NCBI GenBank assembly: GCA_035995205.1
Contig: DASYKS010000091.1
Span: forward strand, 1-64,000
Reading direction: 5' to 3'
Length of the DNA stretch: 64,000 bases
From: DASYKS01 sp035995205
Lineage (GTDB): Bacteria; Acidobacteriota; Thermoanaerobaculia; Multivoradales; UBA5704
A program made the position numbers and the translations under genes. Below are positions 41,898 through 49,496 of this stretch, piece after piece. Each line of letters begins with the position of its first letter. Position 1 is the stretch's first letter. The notes under the pieces are model-generated. The model did no database searches. It was not told the origin of the DNA and worked only from the letters and a program-made list of their open reading frames with translations.

Positions 41898-42140
41898 TTA
41901 CCACTCCTCCCGCCCTACCGGAGGGCCGAATGAGATCTCCTGTGGCTGATAGTCCTTCGGGATTCGCGCGACCAAATCGGCGAGGTCGAACTTGGGTCTC
42001 GCAATCTTTCGGACGACGATCTCCCCCGCGCTCACGGTGATCTCCACGTCGTCTCCTACCGCGAGCGTGGCCAGCTGGAGCACCTGCTTTGAGATCCGCA
42101 ACCCCTGGCTGTTTCCCCACTTCTGGACCTTCGCGACCAT
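41898..42140 (-). CDS. mazE: MazE-like AbrB-fold antitoxin
   Basis: An 80-residue antitoxin. The N-terminal swapped-hairpin DNA-binding domain has K-V-Q-K-W-G-N-S-Q-G-L-R-I-S and V-G-D-D-V-E-I-T-V, the MazE hallmark; the C-terminal tail (FDLADLVARIP then EISFGPPVGREEW) is acidic and would wrap around MazF. GGGAGA precedes the ATG. A TGTATA/TATACA palindrome just upstream is a likely autoregulatory site. Confidence 0.9.
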   Translation of the reverse strand: MVAKVQKWGNSQGLRISKQVLQLATLAVGDDVEITVSAGEIVVRKIARPKFDLADLVARIPKDYQPQEISFGPPVGREEW

Positions 42141-42161
42141 TGGCGATTTCTCCCATAATCT

Positions 42162-42180
42162 TGTATAGCCGATGTATACA
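42162..42180. promoter_or_regulatory. Palindromic operator/promoter of mazEF
   Basis: TGTATA (42162-42167) and TATACA (42175-42180) form an inverted repeat with a seven-base spacer, 22 bases upstream of the mazE start. On the minus strand TATACA and TATACAAG could serve as -10 boxes. MazE-type AbrB proteins bind such AT-rich palindromes. Confidence 0.55.
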
Positions 42181-42216
42181 CGTCCGAGCCGACGGTGTCA
42201 ACGTTGTACTGCCGCT

Positions 42217-42300
42217 TCCAACTATTACAAGCTGCCCGGAGTCTCCCAGGACAGCGACGTCCTCAACGGCCTGGTCGATCGCGAAGGTTTCTTGCCGTAA
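42217..42300 (+). pseudogene. Duplicated C-terminal fragment of the secreted protein at 40359
   Basis: The 27 codons before the TAA at 42298 repeat the last 27 codons of the secreted-protein gene (41262-41345) almost base for base: N-Y-Y-K-L, then G-V-S-Q-D-S-D-V-L-N-G-L-V-D-R-E-G-F-L-P. Similarity stops upstream where the mazEF promoter begins. No start codon is present, so this is a remnant of a second copy. Between 42301 and 42491 there is a GGCGAGTCG/CGACTCGCC hairpin (42311-42340) and the leader of the next gene; no further gene is seen. Confidence 0.75.
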
Positions 42301-42310
42301 AAGTTCGCGC

Positions 42311-42340
42311 GGCGAGTCGCTTGAGCTGAGACGACTCGCC
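42311..42340 (+). terminator. Hairpin after the duplicated fragment
   Basis: GGCGAGTCG (42311-42319) and CGACTCGCC (42332-42340) are exact complements with a 12-base loop. It mirrors the hairpin after the full gene at 41364 and may end transcripts entering the array. Confidence 0.45.
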
Positions 42341-42491
42341 ACGTCGATCCGCCTCCGGGGGCGTTTGAGACCAGGTCCCCAGCCTTTCGTCCCTGCGCGT
42401 GCTCTCATTTTCGCCGAGCGTGGAATCATGCCCTCGTCGCACCATCCTCGACATTTCGTCAGTTTCGAGAGAGCACTAGCGGAGGTTCGTC

Positions 42492-45242
42492 ATGCCCCGG
42501 CATTTATCGCGGCGTTGGATTGCATACGTGGGTCTTCTCGCTCTTCTTGGGGCATCGACCGCCGTGGCGCAGCCGCATTTGGTGACCGATCTCAATCAGG
42601 GGCGGGTGCCGGCCAATTTGCAACCCTTGCCGTCCGCGGGGATCGAGCAGGACGGAGTGCTCTATTTTCCTGGGCAAGATCCGCAGCACGGCTACGAGCT
42701 CTGGCGGACTGACGGCACGCCGGAAGGCACGTACCGCCTGGTCGATCTCTGCCCGGGAAGCTGTTGGGGCGGGGGCAACGGTCTAGGTTTCTTCCACGGT
42801 TTTCTCTACTTTCTGGGCAACGACCGGGAGCACGGTGTCGAGATCTGGCGCACGGACGGCACGGTAGGCGGGGAGGAATTGCTCGGGGATCTCTGCCCGG
42901 GCGTTTGCGGGACGACGCCGGGCGGGTGGGTCGAGCGGGACGGCGCTCTCTGGTTTCTCACCCAAGAGTTCGGCAAGACCCCGATCCTTTGGACCAGCGA
43001 CGGCACCCCGGCGGGGACGAGGCCGGTCGCGAACCTCTGCACCGATCTCGGCATCTGCGGCTTCGTCGATTATTCATACGCGTTCTTGGCCGGCCCGGAC
43101 CCCTCCGGGCAGGGCTTCGCCCTCTGGACGTCGACCGACACCTCCGCCCTGTACCGCACCGACGGCACCGCGGCGGGTACCGTCCTCCTGCATCGCTTCA
43201 CGAACGCGTTTCTCGCCTCCAAGGCGGGCGCGGACAAGCGGCTCGAAAGCTTGAAAACCTCCGTCGGACCGATCGCGCGGACGGCGGCCGAGGCCGCCGA
43301 GTCGCTCTTCTTTCTCGACGGGTTCGATCTCTGGACGAGCGACGGAACGCCCGCCGGCACCCACTTCGTGCGCAACGTCGAAGGGCTGATCGGCCTCAGC
43401 CGCTACATCCAATCGGTGCGTGTGATCGACGGGATCTGGTACGCGATCTTCGACTACGGCGATTGGCTGCGTTCGGACGGGACCGCGGAGGGGACGTTCC
43501 TCCTGGCGAAGGTGGATTCCCAATTTCGTCCGACGCTCGCGCGGATCGGCAACGCGGTATTCGCGATCACCGTGCACGGCATCTGGCGCGCGGGCGCCAC
43601 CCCGGAGACCACCGTGCGCTTCGACGGGCCGGTCGGCGACGTCCTGACCGTCGTCGAGCGGCCGGGGCGGCTGTACGTCATGGGCTGGGACCGGGCCGGT
43701 TTCGTCTGGAGCACCGACGGCACCCCGGCCGGCACGCGGCGCCACCATCTGGACGGCCCGCCGAATCCGGATCAGTACGAGATGGGCGGATTCGGCGACG
43801 GCGTCTTGATCTCGGTCGGTTACCGCGAGCTTTGGCGGATCGATCTGTCCGGCGCGGAGCGGCTGCATGATTTCCAGCCGGCCAACGGCGGTTCCGGCCC
43901 GGTCGACCAGATCGTCCTCGACGATCGCCTGCTGTTCATTTCGCTCCCCGACGCGCAAAGGGCGAAACTGTTCTCCTCCGACGGCACGACGGCCGGCACG
44001 GCGGCGATCAGTCCCTATGTGGACGGGAACTTCGGTTTCGAATTCCAGCCGGATGTCTATCGGCTCACGCGGGCCGGTCACCGCGCGTTCTTCACCACGT
44101 TCGGTCGGGTCTGGACGAGCGACGGCACGGCCGCGGGAACCCGGTCCTTCCGCCCCTCGTACAGCTCTTCGACCCACGTGATGACCGCGCCGATCGGCGT
44201 CGTGGGCGACCGCTTCGTGTTCGGCGCGAACTTCAAGCTCTACCCGTTGCGCTGCGAACCGGGGGACACCGAGCCCTGGGTGAGCGACGGCACGCAACGC
44301 GGCACGAAACAGATCCTGGACTTGAATCCGTTCTTCCGACCGACCAACAGCTCCCAGTGCGAGACCGTGGCGGTCTCGTCGTCGCCGGGTCCCGGCGTCT
44401 CGCTCGGCTCGTTCGCCCTGTTTGCCGCCAACGATCTTGTGCACGGCCGCGAGCTGTTCGCGACCGACGGCACGAAAGAGGGCACCCGCCTGGTCGCGGA
44501 TCTGAACCCGAAGTTGATGCCGAATGCGATCACCGATCCGCCCTTGCCGGCGCTGATCGGCGTCGGCTCCGATCCGAGCGACCTGGTCCGGGCTGGGAGC
44601 CGCGCCTTCTTCGTCGCCGACGACGGGACGACCGGCCACGAGCTCTGGGTGACGAACGGCACGCGCCGCGGCACCCGGCGGGTGGTAGACCTGGTGCCTG
44701 GACCGGCAAGCTCCACGCCGCGCGACCTCGTGGCGGTCGGCGACGCGGTCTACTTCTTCGCCGCGCACGGCACGGGCGAAGGGCTTTTTCGCAGCGACGG
44801 CACGCGCGCCGGTACGGTCCTCGTGAGCGACCTGGCCGGCGCTTCTCAGGCTCGCGACCTTACCGTCGCCCGCGGCAACCTGTTCTTCGTCGCGTTCCTC
44901 CCGGAATCGGGCACGGAGCTGTGGACCTCCCGGGGCACGGCTGCCACCACCCGCGAGGTGGCCGACCTGCGCCCAGGGCCGCTCGGCTCGCAGCCGCAAA
45001 ATCTGAAGGCGATCGGCGATCGGGTGGTGTTTGCGGCCGAGGACGGCACCTCCGGCCTCGAACCGTGGAGCAGCGACGGCACCGCGCAAGGCACGCTCCG
45101 CTGGGGGGATCTCGCCCCGGGCTCTGCCGCGAGCAGCCCGGGACCGTTCAGCGTCGCCCGGGGGCAGATCCTGTTCGGCGCCGACGACGGCGAGCACGGC
45201 CGCGAGCTGTGGGCGATCCCGGTCGCCGACCTGCCGAAATGA
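42492..45242 (+). CDS. ELWxxDGT-repeat secreted protein, array member 1
   Basis: A 916-residue exported protein (signal peptide ending ASTAVAQ) made almost entirely of about 17 tandem modules of 45-60 residues. Each module centres on E-L-W-x-x-D-G-T-x-x-G-T (the TIGR04534 repeat), preceded by strands such as G-V-L-Y-F-x-G-x-D and followed by V-x-D-L. The modules look like propeller blades. Early modules contain Cys pairs (C-P-G-S-C, C-P-G-V-C, C-T-D-L-G-I-C) fit for disulfides. Some modules are degenerate (IWRAGATPETT, LWRIDLSGAE). GGAGG precedes the ATG. It heads the array; its closest look-alike is the last, broken member. Function unknown. Confidence 0.85.
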   Translation: MPRHLSRRWIAYVGLLALLGASTAVAQPHLVTDLNQGRVPANLQPLPSAGIEQDGVLYFPGQDPQHGYELWRTDGTPEGTYRLVDLCPGSCWGGGNGLGFFHGFLYFLGNDREHGVEIWRTDGTVGGEELLGDLCPGVCGTTPGGWVERDGALWFLTQEFGKTPILWTSDGTPAGTRPVANLCTDLGICGFVDYSYAFLAGPDPSGQGFALWTSTDTSALYRTDGTAAGTVLLHRFTNAFLASKAGADKRLESLKTSVGPIARTAAEAAESLFFLDGFDLWTSDGTPAGTHFVRNVEGLIGLSRYIQSVRVIDGIWYAIFDYGDWLRSDGTAEGTFLLAKVDSQFRPTLARIGNAVFAITVHGIWRAGATPETTVRFDGPVGDVLTVVERPGRLYVMGWDRAGFVWSTDGTPAGTRRHHLDGPPNPDQYEMGGFGDGVLISVGYRELWRIDLSGAERLHDFQPANGGSGPVDQIVLDDRLLFISLPDAQRAKLFSSDGTTAGTAAISPYVDGNFGFEFQPDVYRLTRAGHRAFFTTFGRVWTSDGTAAGTRSFRPSYSSSTHVMTAPIGVVGDRFVFGANFKLYPLRCEPGDTEPWVSDGTQRGTKQILDLNPFFRPTNSSQCETVAVSSSPGPGVSLGSFALFAANDLVHGRELFATDGTKEGTRLVADLNPKLMPNAITDPPLPALIGVGSDPSDLVRAGSRAFFVADDGTTGHELWVTNGTRRGTRRVVDLVPGPASSTPRDLVAVGDAVYFFAAHGTGEGLFRSDGTRAGTVLVSDLAGASQARDLTVARGNLFFVAFLPESGTELWTSRGTAATTREVADLRPGPLGSQPQNLKAIGDRVVFAAEDGTSGLEPWSSDGTAQGTLRWGDLAPGSAASSPGPFSVARGQILFGADDGEHGRELWAIPVADLPK

Positions 45243-45267
45243 GATCGAGAACCCAACGGAGGGCGTG

Positions 45268-46692
45268 ATGCGAATTCAATCCTGGCGCGCGGCTTGGAGC
45301 TTCGTCTTTCTCGCTTTCGCGGGAACTTTGGCCGTCGAGGCCCAGCCGCACCTGGTCGCCGATCTCAATCAGGAAAGGGTGAATACCGCCTTGTCCTCCG
45401 CTTTGTCTGGAGGAGTCGAGCACGACGGCGTGGTCTATTTTGCGGGTCACGATCCGCAGCACGGCTCCGAGCTCTGGCGGACGGACGGTACCTCGGAGGG
45501 CACCTATCGCCTGACCGATCTCTGTCCGGGGAGCAGCGGGGGCTTGGGCGAGCCCCTGGGGTTTTTTGCCGGGTACCTCTATTTCCGCGGCGACGACTGC
45601 GAGCACGGATTCGAGATCTGGCGCACGGACGGGACGGTGGGCGGAGAGGAAATGCTCGCGGAGCTCTGCACGGGAGACTGCGTGATCGAACCCAGGAGCT
45701 GGCTCGAATGGCGAGGGGCGCTCTGGTTCCTGCTTCGGGATGCCGCCGGAACGGCGCAGGTTCTGTGGACCAGTGACGGAACCGCGGAGAACACGAGGCC
45801 TGCCGCCGACCTCTGCGCCGATCTCGGAATCTGCGACTTTGTCCCGGACTCCATTTTCCTGGTCGGGCCGAACGCGACGGGGGAGGGTCTGTTCCTCTGG
45901 GTCTATTCGACGGACAACCCCATGGGCGCGCTTTTCCGTACCGACGGCACCGCTTCCTCATCTCCCGGCCCCGGTGTCGTGGTCGGCCGGATCGCCCTGT
46001 TCCCCGCCAACGATCTGATTCATGGCCGCGAGCTGTTCGCGACCGACGGCACGAAAGAAGGCACCCGCCTCGTCGCCGACCTCAACCGGAACCTCGAACC
46101 CAATCCGAAGTTTTATCCTCACCATCCGGAGTTCGGACCGGAGCAGGCCGGCGTCGGTTCGGATCCGAGCGATCTGGTGCGCGCGGGAAGCAATGTCTTC
46201 TTCGTTGCCGACGACGGCAGGACCGGGCGCGAGCTGTGGGTGACGAACGGCACGCGCCGGGGCACGGGTCTCGTGAGCGACCTCTCGGGCGGCTCCCAAG
46301 CGCGGGAGCTGACCCTCGTCCGCGGCAAACTGTTCTTCGCGGCGTTCCTCCGGGAGACGGGCGCCGAGCTGTGGACCTCGAAAGGCACGGCGGAGACCAC
46401 CCATAGGGTGGCCGACCTGCACCCCGGACCGTTCGGCTCGCAGCCGCAGAACCTCAAGGCGGTGGGCGATCGGGTGGTGTTCGCGGCCGAGGACGGCATC
46501 TCCGGGCTCGAACCCTGGACCAGCGACGGCACCGCGGAGGGCACGCTCCGCTGGGGCGACATCGCGCCGGGCAGCGCGTCGAGCAACCCGGGGCCGTTCA
46601 GCCTGGCGAACGGCCAGATCCTGTTCGGCGCGGACGACGGCGAGCACGGGCGCGAGCTGTGGGCGATGCCGGTCGCCGAGCTGCCGCAATAG
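45268..46692 (+). CDS. ELWxxDGT-repeat secreted protein, array member 2 (internally deleted)
   Basis: A 474-residue shortened paralogue with intact signal peptide (ending TLAVEAQ) and C-terminus. Compared with member 4, its closest relative, two stretches are missing in frame: about 387 codons between the fourth module (LFRTDGT, near 45950) and S-S-P-G-P-G-V, and about 46 codons between N-G-T-R-R-G-T and L-V-S-D-L (near 46265). The second join lies in the repeated G-G-C-A-C sequence, which points to recombination between modules. About half of the blades remain. Type I N-terminus (E-P-L-G-F-F-A-G, L-Y-F-R-G-D-D). Possibly still secreted and folded as a smaller propeller. Confidence 0.8.
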   Translation: MRIQSWRAAWSFVFLAFAGTLAVEAQPHLVADLNQERVNTALSSALSGGVEHDGVVYFAGHDPQHGSELWRTDGTSEGTYRLTDLCPGSSGGLGEPLGFFAGYLYFRGDDCEHGFEIWRTDGTVGGEEMLAELCTGDCVIEPRSWLEWRGALWFLLRDAAGTAQVLWTSDGTAENTRPAADLCADLGICDFVPDSIFLVGPNATGEGLFLWVYSTDNPMGALFRTDGTASSSPGPGVVVGRIALFPANDLIHGRELFATDGTKEGTRLVADLNRNLEPNPKFYPHHPEFGPEQAGVGSDPSDLVRAGSNVFFVADDGRTGRELWVTNGTRRGTGLVSDLSGGSQARELTLVRGKLFFAAFLRETGAELWTSKGTAETTHRVADLHPGPFGSQPQNLKAVGDRVVFAAEDGISGLEPWTSDGTAEGTLRWGDIAPGSASSNPGPFSLANGQILFGADDGEHGRELWAMPVAELPQ

Positions 46693-46723
46693 AAGCCCTA
46701 CCGAGAAGACGAACGGAGACGCG

Positions 46724-49471
46724 ATGAGAATCCTGCAATCCTGGCGCGCGGTGTGGTCCGTCGTCCTTCTCGCCTTCGCGGGCGCCTTGTCCGGGCTGGC
46801 CCAGCCCCGCCTCGTCCTCGATCTCAACCGAGAGAGGGGGCGATCCGTTTCGCAGCCTCGGCTGGGCTTCGAGCAGGACGGCGTCGTCTATTTTTCGGGC
46901 AACGACCCGCAGCACGGCTACGAGCTGTGGCGGACCGACGGCACGGTGGGCGGCACCTATCGTCTGACCGATCTCTGCCCGGGACGCTGCGACGGCGGAG
47001 GACAGGCCCTCGGCTTTTTCCAGGGGTCGCTCTATTTCCTGGGCAACGATTCCGAGCACGGCACCGAGATCTGGCGTACGGACGGAACCGTCGGCGGGGA
47101 GGAGCTGCTCGCCGACGTCTGTCCGGGAATCTGTGATCTCCAGGTGAACGGCTGGGTCGAATGGCACGGGCGGTTTTGGTTCCTCGCCCAAAGAGTCTTC
47201 GGCACAGTCCTCGTCCTCTGGTCGAGCGACGGGACGCAAGAAGGAACCCGACCGGTGGCGAGTCTCTGTCGCGACCTTTCGATCTGCGAGGGCCAGGACC
47301 GCTACACGTATTTGACCGGCTCCGACCCGTCCGGACAGGGCCTCGTCCTGCGGGTGTGCGACGGCTGCGACGCGAGCTCGCTTTATCGCACCGACGGCAC
47401 CGTGGGCGGCACCGTGCTCCTGCATCGCTATGCGGCAAGAGGGTCCGACTTTGGGGAGAAGGCCACCGTTCCGCTCTATTTTCTCGACGGCTCGGACCTC
47501 TGGACCAGCGACGGAACGCCCTCCGGCACTCGCTTCGTCCGCAACCTGGACGCCCTGGTGGATTACGTCCCGTTGCGCTCTTCCGCCCAGGTGATCGACG
47601 GCACCCTGTACCTCGCGTTCGACGGCGGCGAATGGCTGCGCTCCGACGGCACGGCGGAAGGCACCGTCGTGCTGGCCGATGTCGGCCCCGGCACCGACCC
47701 GAAAATCGAGCCGATCGGCGACGCCGTCTTCGCCGTCACGTCGGAAGGAGTCTGGCGCACGGGAGGCACCCCGGAGACCACCGCCCGGCTCGATTTTCCG
47801 TTCGGCTTGATCCAGACCGTGGTCGCGCGGCCGGGCCGCCTGTTCGGCTTGAGCTACGAGGGGCAAGGGGCCTTCGTCTGGACCACCGACGGCACGGCGG
47901 CCGGCACGCGACGGGTCCATCTTCCCCGCGGACCCAAACCGGATTTGTACGGTTTGGTGGGGTTTCTCGACGGGGTGTTGTTCTCCCGCGGCGCGCGCGA
48001 GCTGTGGCAACTGGAACCGATCGCCTCCGGCCAGGGCGGCACGGGATTCGTCGCCGAGCGGCTGCACGAGTTCCAGCCCGAAAACGGCGGCTCCGGCCCG
48101 AGCGATCAGATCGTCTTCTCCGGCCGGCTGCTGTTCGCGTCGCTGGCCAACCCGGAAAGCCGGTGGCTGTACTCCTCCGACGGTACCGCCGCCGGCACGA
48201 CCGCGCTCCGCGCGATCGAGAACAGCCCGTATCTCGCCCCCGGCGGCGCCTACGAACCGGGGACCCCCTTGATCGCCCGCGCCGGCGCGCGGGTGTTTTT
48301 CAACACCGCGGGAGCGCTCTGGTCGAGCGACGGAACCCGCAAAGGCACCAAGGCCTGGCGCGGTTCTTCCTTCCCGAGCTTCCGGATGAACGCGCCGATC
48401 GGTTTCCTCGGCGGCCAGCTCGTTTTCTCCGCGACGGTCGACTTGGACCTCTACCCGCAGCGCTGCCCCCCCGGAGAGGCCGAGCCGTGGGTGAGCGACG
48501 GCGTTCGAAGGATGGAACGGCTGGTGAATCTCAATCCCTTCTACTACGAACCCGACGGGTTCTGCCTGAACACGGCGTATTCTTCGTCGCCCGGGCGAGG
48601 AGCCCGGATCGGCCCGATCGCGCTCTTCGCCGCGGACGATCTGGTGCACGGGCGCGAGCTGTTCGCGACCGACGGCACGAAGGACGGAACCCGGCTGGTC
48701 GCCGACATCGACCCGCGGGTGACGCCGGTCGACGGTTCGGAGCTCTTGCCGCGCCCCCTCCACTTCTTCGGGATCGGCTCGGACCCGAGCGACCCGGTGC
48801 GGGCGGGGAGCCTCGCCTTCTTCGCCGCGGACGACGGGACGACCGGCCGCGAGCTTTGGGTGAGCGACGGTACGAGCCGCGGCACCCGTCAGGTGGCGGA
48901 CCTGATGCCCGGCGCCGGCAGCTCTTCCCCGCGCGACCTCGTGGCGACCGGCGACGCGGTCTACTTCTTCGCCGCCAACCCCCCCGGGAGCGCCGGCACC
49001 GCGGGCGAGGGGCTCTACCGGAGCGACGGCACCCGGAGAGGCACGGTCCGGGTCGGCGACCTCGCGGGCGTTTCCGAAGCGCGGGGGCTCCAGGTCGCCG
49101 ACGGCAAGCTTTTCTTCGTCGCCTACCGCCGGGAGACGGGCACCGAGCTGTGGGTCTCGGAAGGCACGGCGGAGACCACCCACGAGGTGACCGACCTGCG
49201 CCCCGGCCCGCGCGGCTCGGCCCCTCAGAACCTGAAAACGGTGGGCGGAACGGTGATTTTCGCCGCGGACGACGGCGTCTCCGGGCTCGAACCGTGGAGT
49301 AGCGACGGCACCGCGGCGGGCACGCTCCGATGGGGCGATATCGCGCCAGGGCGCGACGCGAGCGTCCCCGGTCCGTTCAGCGTCCTCGGCGGCCAGCTTC
49401 TCTTCGGTGCCGACGACGGCGAGCATGGGCGCGAGCTGTGGGCAATTTCGCTTGCTGAGCTGTCGCAATAG
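46724..49471 (+). CDS. ELWxxDGT-repeat secreted protein, array member 3
   Basis: A 915-residue exported paralogue (signal peptide ending GALSGLAQ) with the full set of about 17 modules. It belongs to the type II subgroup, with L-Y-F-L-G-N-D-S-E-H-G-T-E-I-W and a central V-P-L-R-S-S / F-D-G-G-E-W-L-R-S block that is nearly identical to member 5, and an R-P-L-H-F-F-G-I-G-S-D-P linker. Cys pairs C-P-G-R-C, C-P-G-I-C and a late pair in R-C-P-P-G / F-C-L-N are kept. Start follows ACGGAGACGCG. Expected to be in the periplasm or outside the cell. Confidence 0.85.
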   Translation: MRILQSWRAVWSVVLLAFAGALSGLAQPRLVLDLNRERGRSVSQPRLGFEQDGVVYFSGNDPQHGYELWRTDGTVGGTYRLTDLCPGRCDGGGQALGFFQGSLYFLGNDSEHGTEIWRTDGTVGGEELLADVCPGICDLQVNGWVEWHGRFWFLAQRVFGTVLVLWSSDGTQEGTRPVASLCRDLSICEGQDRYTYLTGSDPSGQGLVLRVCDGCDASSLYRTDGTVGGTVLLHRYAARGSDFGEKATVPLYFLDGSDLWTSDGTPSGTRFVRNLDALVDYVPLRSSAQVIDGTLYLAFDGGEWLRSDGTAEGTVVLADVGPGTDPKIEPIGDAVFAVTSEGVWRTGGTPETTARLDFPFGLIQTVVARPGRLFGLSYEGQGAFVWTTDGTAAGTRRVHLPRGPKPDLYGLVGFLDGVLFSRGARELWQLEPIASGQGGTGFVAERLHEFQPENGGSGPSDQIVFSGRLLFASLANPESRWLYSSDGTAAGTTALRAIENSPYLAPGGAYEPGTPLIARAGARVFFNTAGALWSSDGTRKGTKAWRGSSFPSFRMNAPIGFLGGQLVFSATVDLDLYPQRCPPGEAEPWVSDGVRRMERLVNLNPFYYEPDGFCLNTAYSSSPGRGARIGPIALFAADDLVHGRELFATDGTKDGTRLVADIDPRVTPVDGSELLPRPLHFFGIGSDPSDPVRAGSLAFFAADDGTTGRELWVSDGTSRGTRQVADLMPGAGSSSPRDLVATGDAVYFFAANPPGSAGTAGEGLYRSDGTRRGTVRVGDLAGVSEARGLQVADGKLFFVAYRRETGTELWVSEGTAETTHEVTDLRPGPRGSAPQNLKTVGGTVIFAADDGVSGLEPWSSDGTAAGTLRWGDIAPGRDASVPGPFSVLGGQLLFGADDGEHGRELWAISLAELSQ

Positions 49472-49496
49472 AGCCAGGAACGAGGAGGAGGACGTG

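Noticed and set aside
46598..49468. 956-residue open frame on the minus strand
   Set aside because: It mirrors array member 3; high-GC repeats leave antisense frames open. It has no ribosome site and no family likeness. The same holds for 51939-55472, 43074-45197, 57209-58885 and 60327-62240.
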